Shown one piece after another: positions 23,112 through 31,185 of a stretch of DNA of 53,572 nt. Origin of the DNA: a virus. The DNA lies in the IMG/VR virus record IMGVR_UViG_3300032516_000036, positions 1 through 53,572 of that record, one strand, 5' to 3'. Within the stretch, counting starts at the first letter, position 1. Each line of letters begins with the position of its first letter. Position numbers and translations under genes: made by a program. The notes beneath the pieces were generated by a model that saw only the letters and a list, made by a program, of their open reading frames with translations, had not been told where the DNA came from and searched no databases.

Positions 23112-23636
23112 ATGGCAGCAACATTTATATGGTACCAGGACTACAGTGCGGGTCGCACATCTTTTTCTGGTATAGCAAATTGTAACTGGAAGAATGTCGA
23201 CGATCCGGCACAAGCGTACTCTTCCTTCCCAATAACGGCGGGAAATAATTCATATGATTTATGGATGTACGGAAAATTTATTGGGGCATTTAATCAAATT
23301 CTTAATGGTTTGTGGGCACATACCGCAGGAGTATTTGGGGCAGGTCTTACACTAAAGTGTAGTCCACCTAATATATCCGGTATAGTGTATACACAACCAG
23401 TAACTACGGCAACCGCTGCATTAACCGTTGACATGACTGCGGTCAGTGGTATTGGTAACGGCATGCTTATTAATTTTGGTTTAACAGATGCACAACCAAT
23501 TGGCAAGGCAGCGTCGTCTACTGGTCCGGCCCCAGTATATACCAATTATATGGTAACACAATTACAAACAACAGGTTCAGCAGTCGCAGGGGATACAATT
23601 ACAGCCACCTTCACATTGCAATATGATGAAAACTGA
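23112..23636 (+). CDS. Beta-rich virion protein, 174 aa
   Basis: It is a soluble beta-rich protein with no motif repeats. It begins MAATFIWYQDYSAGRTSFSG and ends TITATFTLQYDEN. It is rich in Ala, Thr, Gly and Val, as expected for a tail or decoration protein. It has its own promoter, which suggests high expression, as for a decoration or tail tube subunit. I recognise no family. Confidence 0.65.
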   Translation: MAATFIWYQDYSAGRTSFSGIANCNWKNVDDPAQAYSSFPITAGNNSYDLWMYGKFIGAFNQILNGLWAHTAGVFGAGLTLKCSPPNISGIVYTQPVTTATAALTVDMTAVSGIGNGMLINFGLTDAQPIGKAASSTGPAPVYTNYMVTQLQTTGSAVAGDTITATFTLQYDEN

Positions 23637-23663
23637 CCTATATTGAGAATTAATTAATTTTAC

Positions 23664-23692
23664 TTGACCTTGATAAAATAATGTCGTATAAT
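23664..23692 (+). promoter_or_regulatory. Sigma-70-type promoter of the HNH cassette
   Basis: TTGACC (23664-23669), a 17-base spacer and TATAAT (23687-23692) precede a leader of about 25 bases and AAGGAG before ATG 23724. The promoter serves the HNH gene alone or with the next gene. Confidence 0.85.
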
Positions 23693-23723
23693 AGTATATC
23701 ACTTAATTAAAGGAGATATACTA

Positions 23724-24218
23724 ATGTCAAGATGGAAAAAAGAAGATAAGGATTTGACCTGGCATGGTTCTCTATATATGCGAGAATGGTTAAAAACTGC
23801 AAATGGTTTAAAATATAAAAAACGTCAAAGTGAATATACAAAACAATGGCGTAAAAAGAATAAAGAAAAATTTCATGCTACGCAGAAAGCATGCTATGCA
23901 AAAGTACGATTGGAGGCATTAACACATTATAGTAAAGGAACTCCAAAGTGTGCTTGCTGTGGCGAAGATAAACTTTATTTTCTTTCTATAGACCACATAA
24001 AAGGAAATGGCAATACACATCGAAAACAATTAGGAATGAGACAGGGTGGAACCATACAATCTATAGGCCAGAAACATAAAGTAACAATGGGCGGTAATGG
24101 CTTTGTATATTGGCTGAAAAAAAATGAATACCCTAAAGGATACCAGGTTCTTTGTTACAATTGTAACTTTGCTAAACGCCAAAATTCTAAATGTCCTTGC
24201 TCAATACACACAAAATAA
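23724..24218 (+). CDS. HNH homing-type endonuclease, 164 aa
   Basis: The HNH fold with zinc is clear: Cys76 and Cys79 (KCACCGED), LSIDHIKGNGNTHRK with His91, and LCYNCNFAKR with Cys144, Cys147 and Asn148. A further CPC lies near the C-terminus. The N-terminus is basic and Trp-rich (KEDKDLTWHGSLYMREWLK), likely DNA-binding. It resembles free-standing phage HNH nucleases that spread by cutting DNA lacking them. It has its own promoter and sits between structural genes, as such elements often do. Confidence 0.9.
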   Translation: MSRWKKEDKDLTWHGSLYMREWLKTANGLKYKKRQSEYTKQWRKKNKEKFHATQKACYAKVRLEALTHYSKGTPKCACCGEDKLYFLSIDHIKGNGNTHRKQLGMRQGGTIQSIGQKHKVTMGGNGFVYWLKKNEYPKGYQVLCYNCNFAKRQNSKCPCSIHTK

Positions 24219-24231
24219 CCAAAACAATACA

Positions 24232-24615
24232 ATGTTGAAATACAAATTTATTGCACAATATTCAGACGGCACAATATACAGACAAAATGATGAAGACGTG
24301 TCAATTACAGACCCAGTACGCTCCTCATATTACGATGTTGCTCACGATAAACTTATAGGGTTTATTCTTCAAGATATCGAAGATCATTCTTATTTTGTAG
24401 ATTTATTAGATGGCCACTTTGAAATAAACGAGATTCCTTTTAAACTTACAGATGTAGAAGTTACAAATCGTAGGCTCATTTATTTCCGCAGGCATCTTCA
24501 CCATTTTGGCCAACTCGATGGAGTCGAACAAAGTCATACCATTGCCTTTCATGTTGGCTGGCAAGGAAATGATAAAGAAGGCAAGAACGTACAACACACA
24601 TTAATAATAAGCTAA
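24232..24615 (+). CDS. Hypothetical protein, 127 aa
   Basis: I chose ATG 24232, which follows the HNH stop by 13 bases; an overlapping longer start is unlikely. The product starts MLKYKFIAQYSDGTIYRQND and is beta-rich, with a DVEVTNRRLIYFRRHL segment and a final QHTLIIS. No obvious ribosome site precedes it. I recall similar short proteins in phages but can give no function. A terminator follows. Confidence 0.65.
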   Translation: MLKYKFIAQYSDGTIYRQNDEDVSITDPVRSSYYDVAHDKLIGFILQDIEDHSYFVDLLDGHFEINEIPFKLTDVEVTNRRLIYFRRHLHHFGQLDGVEQSHTIAFHVGWQGNDKEGKNVQHTLIIS

Positions 24616-24650
24616 TTCCATAGCTGCACATAGAGCAATCCAATGCAAAG

Positions 24651-24683
24651 AAGCGAGGCATAAACTCTATGTCTCGCTTTTTT
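24651..24683 (+). terminator. Rho-independent terminator
   Basis: AAGCGAGgCATA (24651-24662), loop AACTC and TATGtCTCGCTT (24668-24679) are followed by TTTT. The 12-bp stem has one G-U pair. It closes the HNH cassette. Confidence 0.85.
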
Positions 24684-24705
24684 CATTATATAAAAAATAA
24701 AAAAT

Positions 24706-25293
24706 ATGAGTATCTCTTTAGCACCCTACGGAACAAATATACAACGATGGGCATTAACCCGTCTGGTTCAATTCCCTACCATAGACAGATTAGGCAATGC
24801 CTACTCCTCAGGAATTATAGATACTACCCGAAATATACTATACAATTGTCTGCAAGATTGGACCGAAGTACTTTTAGCAGAACACGGTTGTTATGGTTGG
24901 GGCGAAATATATAATGGTTGGTGTCTTTGTTTGGTTGAAGGTCAACCAGCCACACTTACAACAATTGCAAATGATACAAGAATGAATGTAAAAACATTTC
25001 CTCAAAAACGACTCACTGATTTTCTTACCGCGGGACAAGTAACAACTTTGAATGGTTGGCTTTTAAATTTGGGATTTGATCAAACTGAAATTGATACTTT
25101 TGATCTTGCGAATCGCACACTAAGAGAAATTTTTCATGGTATCAACCGTGGAGTATGCCGTAAATCTTATGATGATGTGACAAAAACTATAACGATTGAT
25201 AACACGGAGATATGGGGTGCGCATGCTACTATCGACGGTATCGTGGATGAATTTAATCGCATGAAACCAAGGAGTCTTGGCTATGGCGCGTAA
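24706..25293 (+). CDS. Hypothetical virion-type protein, 195 aa
   Basis: The gene starts 23 bases after the terminator with no promoter that I can recognise. The protein is mixed, with a Trp-rich segment (YGWGEIYNGWCLCLVEG) and LTDFLTAGQVTTLNGWLLNL. Its 3' end overlaps the next gene, whose ribosome site lies inside it. The family is unknown. Position and coupling link it to the tail or fibre genes. Confidence 0.6.
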   Translation: MSISLAPYGTNIQRWALTRLVQFPTIDRLGNAYSSGIIDTTRNILYNCLQDWTEVLLAEHGCYGWGEIYNGWCLCLVEGQPATLTTIANDTRMNVKTFPQKRLTDFLTAGQVTTLNGWLLNLGFDQTEIDTFDLANRTLREIFHGINRGVCRKSYDDVTKTITIDNTEIWGAHATIDGIVDEFNRMKPRSLGYGA

Positions 25294-28200
25294 GTACACC
25301 ATATCATTTGATTCCGCTCAACTTGGGAGTAGCACGTTTCCCAGTAGTGTGGAAGAATGTTTCACTCCAACTTGGGCGGTATCGGGATTAATAAATTCTG
25401 GTGAGACTCATAGAACAAGTAGCTATGCATGGGAATCACGTGGAGCACAATATATGAGTCCACCCCCAGCAGTACAACTTCCAGTAATATCGACGTGGAA
25501 TCGAGGCTATCAACGAGCTGCGGTATATATATATGGATTTAGTGATGCGAAGGTACAGGGGATGGGATTCGCTCCTTCTAATGGTGGGGCCGATGTTGTG
25601 TACTGGGATTCTAATGGATTTTTAAATCTTGATACCGGTCCGGCGCAAACATTTAGAATGACAGGAACATATAAGTGTGCTAAAAATACTTGGTATGTTC
25701 TTGAGCTACAATCGTATCATGCTGGAGCTTCTTCAATTGTAGAGTATAAACTCTACGATATATCTGGAACCATTCTTCTGGAAACAGGTACTGATACTAC
25801 AAATCTTACAACTTCAACATTACAGTATGCATATCTTTTCGGAGGTTGGTGGAATACTGGAAGCAATCCTTCTTTACGATGGGATAGCTGGGCTGTTAAT
25901 GATGATACGGGAGGAAGTGAAAACTCTTATCCTAATCCGCGTGGAAGAATAGCATTACTTCTTCCTATAAGTGATAGTAAGCGAATGAATTGGACGACAG
26001 GTGCGGGGGGCACTACGAACTTGTGGGACGCTGTAAATAAGACACCGCCTTTAGGTGCATTAGCGGCTTCCGAAACAGCCACATCGAATATTAAATCCAC
26101 TTACAGCGGTATCGTACAAGATTATGATACAAATATAGCAGCGTATACAACGGCCCCGATATATTCTACTGATACGATTTTATTAGTACAACCGATGGCT
26201 CGTTTTGGTAATCATGGATCTGACGTAACTATTTCTGGTGGGGTACAGATTTTAAATAACCCTGTCGGTTCAATGTCTACTTTATATGCCCTTCCTGGGG
26301 TTACTCATAGTGGAGAAATAAATAATTGGCATACGGTATTTGGTGATCCAATATATTCACCTTCTATTAGCGGCACACAATATTCTCCAATTGTTAGGGC
26401 ACGGGCGGCATATACCTCAGCAAGCGCTGGAAATTTATGCTGTGATTTTATTGGGCTACTCACTGAGTACATTAATCCCGATCTTGATCTTACCATGATC
26501 CCAAATAATAGGTTTGATCGCCCCGATGAATCTCCATTAGCAAGTGGGTGGATAAATTCTCAAGCTGGTAGTAAGGGAATGAGGATCGTAGACCAATCCA
26601 TCCAAGCACAAGCCGCTGATACTGGGGGAAGCACCTATACTAATGTAACATATAGTGGGCAGGTACAAGTAGCGATAAGAAATTATACTCTCGACTCAGA
26701 TAATAATAATTGGCAGATGAGATTAAAGACTAAATATGATGACGTCAATCCAAATGCAATTGGTTATTTTCTTGAACATAAATGGTGGACTCCTGGATGG
26801 GCATTACAATTTTTTAGAGAGGGTGGAGGAACCTCTACAGCCTTAGGCAGTCCAGACAATGATGTTAATTTTAAAAAAGGGGATGAGCTATGGGGTATAT
26901 TCGATAATGACGCTGCGGGAACATTGACGGCATATGTCAATGGGCGACAGATAATACAAACCACGGACACCACTTATAAAGATAGAAATGGCTATGTAGC
27001 ATTTAGTTCATCGCAAGCAGGAACTGCAAGAAAATGGGACAATTTCAAAACACAGGTATTTGTCAATGCTCCAGCTATAGCTAATGGAACTATTCTCGAT
27101 GATTTTAATCGTGCGTCTGTAGATCCGATGCGTGGTAATTGGTCAAAATTACAACAAGATAATAATGACTTTAGGATCGTTGGGAGCGGTATTGAAGAGA
27201 ATTATACTGCCACACAAGGATCAAGTACCGGAACAGTTTGGAATGCCAATATATGGGGTGGCAATCTTCAGGTCGGAATAACAGTAACACAGTTCCAATC
27301 TGCTTTTTCAGGCGATCAGATGTTACTTGAGATATGGTTGAAGATGAATCCCGATGGAGCTACCAACAGTGCAGCATTTACTGGTAGTGGGTATAGATTT
27401 AGGATTGATCGTAATGGTACAAGTGGATTAACCCGGTGGCGCATAGATAAACTTGTTTCGGGTGGATGGTCAACACCGGTTTTCACCAATATTGCGGATG
27501 TGTCCAGTGTTTCTATGGCTGTAGGAGATAAGGTACGTTGTCATTCCTATACTAATGGAACATTAGTATTTCTTAAAAATAACGCACCCGTAGCATCTGG
27601 AACAGACACGGCTTTTCATAATCCTTCTGGTTCACTATGGATTCGTACTGAAAGTGATACCACAACAAATGCACGTTTTGATGATGTTACTCTTGATGTT
27701 ATTCCTCCAGCACTTGCCAAAAATGTATTAAGAGGAACAACTACAATCGGTGCTGGAAGTGCATCGCAAACACAGGCTATTGTTCCAGTGAATACTTCAA
27801 AATCGGTGCTATTCATTTCAAAAAGTTTGGGTGACGCGTCCCCAGGATTTGGAATGGTTTCTGGACAAATTACAAATAGTGGCTTATTAACTTTTGCACG
27901 CATTACTGCCGCCGCTTCTCCTGCCACCACGGTACGGTGGGCGGTGATAGAATATTTAGAAGGTGTGAGAGTACAGCGCGGCTCCACTACTTGGGATGGA
28001 GTTGCATCTGGAATGAATGTATACCTTCCATCCGGAATTACCGTTGCTAATGCATATTGTTATTTTACTTCTCGAGATGCTGGAACATCTTATAACGACG
28101 ATGATCTGTATACTGTTGAAATCATCTCAACCAGTGGGCTTCTGTTCCAGTCACGAAATAGTCCGGCCAATACCTCGGTTGTAGAATGGCAAGTTGTAGA

Positions 28201-29149
28201 ATCTACTATAGGTCCTACCTTCACCGTTCAAACAGGGCAGGTAATTCTAAGTACCGCACAACTTAGTACTACGGCAACAGTTAATTCTGTGGATACTTCT
28301 AAATCATGGTTAATTTTTTCACATGATGGGAATGTTGGTGGCGCTACAGATATAGGACAGAAGATGATTCGTGGAATGATAACGAATTCTACCACCCTCA
28401 CCTTCTCACGACATCATGTTGGAGGAACACCAACATCTGTTATTATTAAATTTTTCTTGATAACTCATAGTGATGCCACTTATGTGCAACATAACAACGC
28501 CTTTTTTGATTTGGCTGATACCGTAAACACAGTAACTTTACAAAGACCGGTTCCACTGAACGCTTCATTGGCATTAGGAGGCGGTATTTATTCGCAGGGG
28601 GGAGAAGTCTCAGCAGCAGGAGACGATAATCCTGGATATGGTGGATGGGTAGACATGGATTTGAAAACATCTCAACTTACGTTAACAAGAGCGGTAGCAT
28701 CGGGTATTGCCAATGTTGGGTGGTTTGTTGTAACGTTTCCGCATGATGGGCAATTCTCATATGCTGTTGCAGATGTTGCTTCGGGATTATGGAATCCAAG
28801 TGTTTCAGGATTGCTGTATCCGATGATCGATGAAATAATATATGACGATTCAGACTATATCTATAGTCCATATTCTCCAAACAATACCTATTGTGAGGTA
28901 TTACTAAGCGGGCTCGTGGATCCAATTACTCCGAGCGGACATATAGTTTCATATAGATTTCGTGATTACCCAGTTTCTGGACAGTCCAGTGTAACTGTTG
29001 GATTATATCAAGGTGGAAGTTTAATATCTTCCTATACGCATGCAAGTGTAGCTTCAGGATTTCAATATGGAGGCTTTGCATTATCTAATGCAGAAGCAGA
29101 TTCCATAACAGATTATACAAATTTACGATTACGATTTACAGCAAACTAA
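25283..29149 (+). CDS. Giant tail or fibre protein with LamG-like repeats, 1288 aa
   Basis: I chose ATG 25283 (AAGGAG 8 bases upstream) over TTG 25277. It is almost entirely beta-rich: Gly, Ser, Thr, Asn and Trp dominate. At least two concanavalin A/LamG-like modules begin with the diagnostic FDRPDESPLASGW near residue 412 and DDFNRASVDPMRGNWSKL near residue 611, and end with RFDDVTLDV. Other regions contain fibronectin-like strands and a C-terminal beta domain. The protein probably binds host glycans or forms a tail fibre or baseplate. No protease motif is evident. Confidence 0.75.
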   Translation: MARKYTISFDSAQLGSSTFPSSVEECFTPTWAVSGLINSGETHRTSSYAWESRGAQYMSPPPAVQLPVISTWNRGYQRAAVYIYGFSDAKVQGMGFAPSNGGADVVYWDSNGFLNLDTGPAQTFRMTGTYKCAKNTWYVLELQSYHAGASSIVEYKLYDISGTILLETGTDTTNLTTSTLQYAYLFGGWWNTGSNPSLRWDSWAVNDDTGGSENSYPNPRGRIALLLPISDSKRMNWTTGAGGTTNLWDAVNKTPPLGALAASETATSNIKSTYSGIVQDYDTNIAAYTTAPIYSTDTILLVQPMARFGNHGSDVTISGGVQILNNPVGSMSTLYALPGVTHSGEINNWHTVFGDPIYSPSISGTQYSPIVRARAAYTSASAGNLCCDFIGLLTEYINPDLDLTMIPNNRFDRPDESPLASGWINSQAGSKGMRIVDQSIQAQAADTGGSTYTNVTYSGQVQVAIRNYTLDSDNNNWQMRLKTKYDDVNPNAIGYFLEHKWWTPGWALQFFREGGGTSTALGSPDNDVNFKKGDELWGIFDNDAAGTLTAYVNGRQIIQTTDTTYKDRNGYVAFSSSQAGTARKWDNFKTQVFVNAPAIANGTILDDFNRASVDPMRGNWSKLQQDNNDFRIVGSGIEENYTATQGSSTGTVWNANIWGGNLQVGITVTQFQSAFSGDQMLLEIWLKMNPDGATNSAAFTGSGYRFRIDRNGTSGLTRWRIDKLVSGGWSTPVFTNIADVSSVSMAVGDKVRCHSYTNGTLVFLKNNAPVASGTDTAFHNPSGSLWIRTESDTTTNARFDDVTLDVIPPALAKNVLRGTTTIGAGSASQTQAIVPVNTSKSVLFISKSLGDASPGFGMVSGQITNSGLLTFARITAAASPATTVRWAVIEYLEGVRVQRGSTTWDGVASGMNVYLPSGITVANAYCYFTSRDAGTSYNDDDLYTVEIISTSGLLFQSRNSPANTSVVEWQVVESTIGPTFTVQTGQVILSTAQLSTTATVNSVDTSKSWLIFSHDGNVGGATDIGQKMIRGMITNSTTLTFSRHHVGGTPTSVIIKFFLITHSDATYVQHNNAFFDLADTVNTVTLQRPVPLNASLALGGGIYSQGGEVSAAGDDNPGYGGWVDMDLKTSQLTLTRAVASGIANVGWFVVTFPHDGQFSYAVADVASGLWNPSVSGLLYPMIDEIIYDDSDYIYSPYSPNNTYCEVLLSGLVDPITPSGHIVSYRFRDYPVSGQSSVTVGLYQGGSLISSYTHASVASGFQYGGFALSNAEADSITDYTNLRLRFTAN

Positions 29150-29159
29150 GGATAAAATT

Positions 29160-31172
29160 ATGGCATTAAGAGTAAAAACAGTTGAGTACGCGTTTCCACA
29201 AAGGTTCACTCCATTTCTTCCAACGAATACTACTTTAGCTACTTCAGGAAGATTTGATACCGCAAATATCCAACTAACAATTCCAGAAACTGCGAGCCGA
29301 ACTTTTCGTTCTGTTCATTTAGAAATAAGTTGGAGGGATGCTTTTAGTGCAGCAGTGAATGTTAGTGGTTGGAGAATTGGGATCAAGCTGAATAATTTGG
29401 CTCCAACTGATACAGATTATACTCCTACTGCGTTAACTAATACCAGCGATCATGAGTGTTCAAAATTACTGCATGATGTAACCGCATACTTTGTATCCAA
29501 TTTTGGTACGGAAACCACACAAAGTTGCGTTGCATCATTTGCTTTATCCACGGCATCCATTTCTGCTGCAACATCGATTTGTATAAAACTGATTATAACC
29601 TATGAATATGATGATGCAGCTTCTACTTTAGTTAAGACCGTTCGCATCCCTATGCAAAGCCATCATGCCCTCCTTACCACGGCACAGGTTGAAATAGGTA
29701 CTACTGCGGGAGTTAATAACGCACCTGCCAACCAATGGCCTCTGCTCGATACATTTCTTCCAGAAAATAATAAGGTGATAAAAAATTTATGGGTAGAGAC
29801 CTTTGGAAATGATGCAGGCGCAGCCGCAACACATTTCAGCGGTGTTATACAAATTGATTCTGCCACAGAAATTCCAAGAGGACAAATTGTACAGTCATTG
29901 AACACTGGAACCATGTATTGGGATACGTGGGTTACCAGATATATCACTGCTTTATCTGGTACTGTAGATGATGGTACATTTCCCGCAACTAATGCTGCAC
30001 ACGCATTTAAATTTCGTAGTACGCTTACTAACAGATTCGATACCTACGGGGGAGTGATCTATGTTACATACACTTATGATGCTTCGAGTGCGCGCATAAT
30101 AAATTCTATGCTTCTCGGTATCGACGCAAATCCTGGGTGGGTAGGAAGCACAACAGCGGCAGATCGAAATCATTTGATGAAAACATTTTTAATTGAGGAG
30201 CCAGGAATTATTTCTGGATTAAACTCAGCAATTGTTATGTTCCCTCAATCATCGAATGGAGCTACTTTTAATGTACTGGCATCCGGCCACAATACTGCCG
30301 AACAATCTACTCGTGCATACACTCTTACGGCACTTGTGAATTCAGGAGGACATGCTGTTGTACATAGAATAGATCATAGTAATGGTATGGCATGGAATCG
30401 CGGAACAAATTATGTACATGTCAAAATCTATACGAGCGCCGCCTCAACAATATCGGATATGTCTGGAAGTTATGTCATTATTAATTATACAAGCGATAAG
30501 ATGACAGCTGGTGAGGGAGCACACAACCATACCACGTCGTGGTTTATTACGAACCAGATTACCGGGGGTGCTGGAACATCTATGACAGAGATAGCGACTA
30601 CCAATCAACGAACTCCGAATATTCCGGAAACTAATTATGTATTGAATGGTACTTTTTATGATATGTGGTTTAGATTTGGAGCTGCAACAAATGGGATTAT
30701 TTGGAAAGCACAGCGACTAACAGGAGAGTTTCAAGGAGAAGGTTGGCAATTGACGGATACTCATTTCTACCAAAATGATGGGGAACTTTCTTCTACACGA
30801 TTTACATTCGCCGCTTTTGAATCTTTTAATCGTTATGGATGGCTTAATCAAAATGAACTAAATATTGAAACAGCACGAAAATATCGGCTTGAAACGGCCA
30901 CGGCTGGATTTTTTTCGTGTAATTTATGGGTTACGTATTATACTACTCCATTTATTGTATCCGGAATACTAACGGGATATACGGGAAATGGTACGGGCAT
31001 TAATGTAGGTGTACATCAAGATAGTGATGGACAAATAGTAAATATTGGAACTTCTGTTAGTGGATTATTTTCATTAGTTGTTCCAGATAACACAATAAAT
31101 TATTTTGCACAAGCATATCAAGATGGCACCCATCTTGGTAGATCTGACATAGGCACTGCATATGGTTCCTAA
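29160..31172 (+). CDS. Beta-rich virion protein with carboxypeptidase-regulatory-like C-terminus, 670 aa
   Basis: It is rich in Thr, Ala, Ser and Asn and has repeated beta-sandwich-sized sections, each with a TYTYD or TYEYDD strand (VTYTYDASSARIINSM and IITYEYDDAASTLVKT). The last 80 residues (SGILTGYTGNGTGINVGVHQ, then FSLVVPDNTINYFAQAYQDG) resemble a carboxypeptidase-regulatory/Ig-like domain. It follows the fibre gene by 10 bases. It is likely a fibre, tip or adhesion protein. No enzymatic motif is seen. Confidence 0.7.
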   Translation: MALRVKTVEYAFPQRFTPFLPTNTTLATSGRFDTANIQLTIPETASRTFRSVHLEISWRDAFSAAVNVSGWRIGIKLNNLAPTDTDYTPTALTNTSDHECSKLLHDVTAYFVSNFGTETTQSCVASFALSTASISAATSICIKLIITYEYDDAASTLVKTVRIPMQSHHALLTTAQVEIGTTAGVNNAPANQWPLLDTFLPENNKVIKNLWVETFGNDAGAAATHFSGVIQIDSATEIPRGQIVQSLNTGTMYWDTWVTRYITALSGTVDDGTFPATNAAHAFKFRSTLTNRFDTYGGVIYVTYTYDASSARIINSMLLGIDANPGWVGSTTAADRNHLMKTFLIEEPGIISGLNSAIVMFPQSSNGATFNVLASGHNTAEQSTRAYTLTALVNSGGHAVVHRIDHSNGMAWNRGTNYVHVKIYTSAASTISDMSGSYVIINYTSDKMTAGEGAHNHTTSWFITNQITGGAGTSMTEIATTNQRTPNIPETNYVLNGTFYDMWFRFGAATNGIIWKAQRLTGEFQGEGWQLTDTHFYQNDGELSSTRFTFAAFESFNRYGWLNQNELNIETARKYRLETATAGFFSCNLWVTYYTTPFIVSGILTGYTGNGTGINVGVHQDSDGQIVNIGTSVSGLFSLVVPDNTINYFAQAYQDGTHLGRSDIGTAYGS

Positions 31173-31185
31173 CTAAGTCAATACA

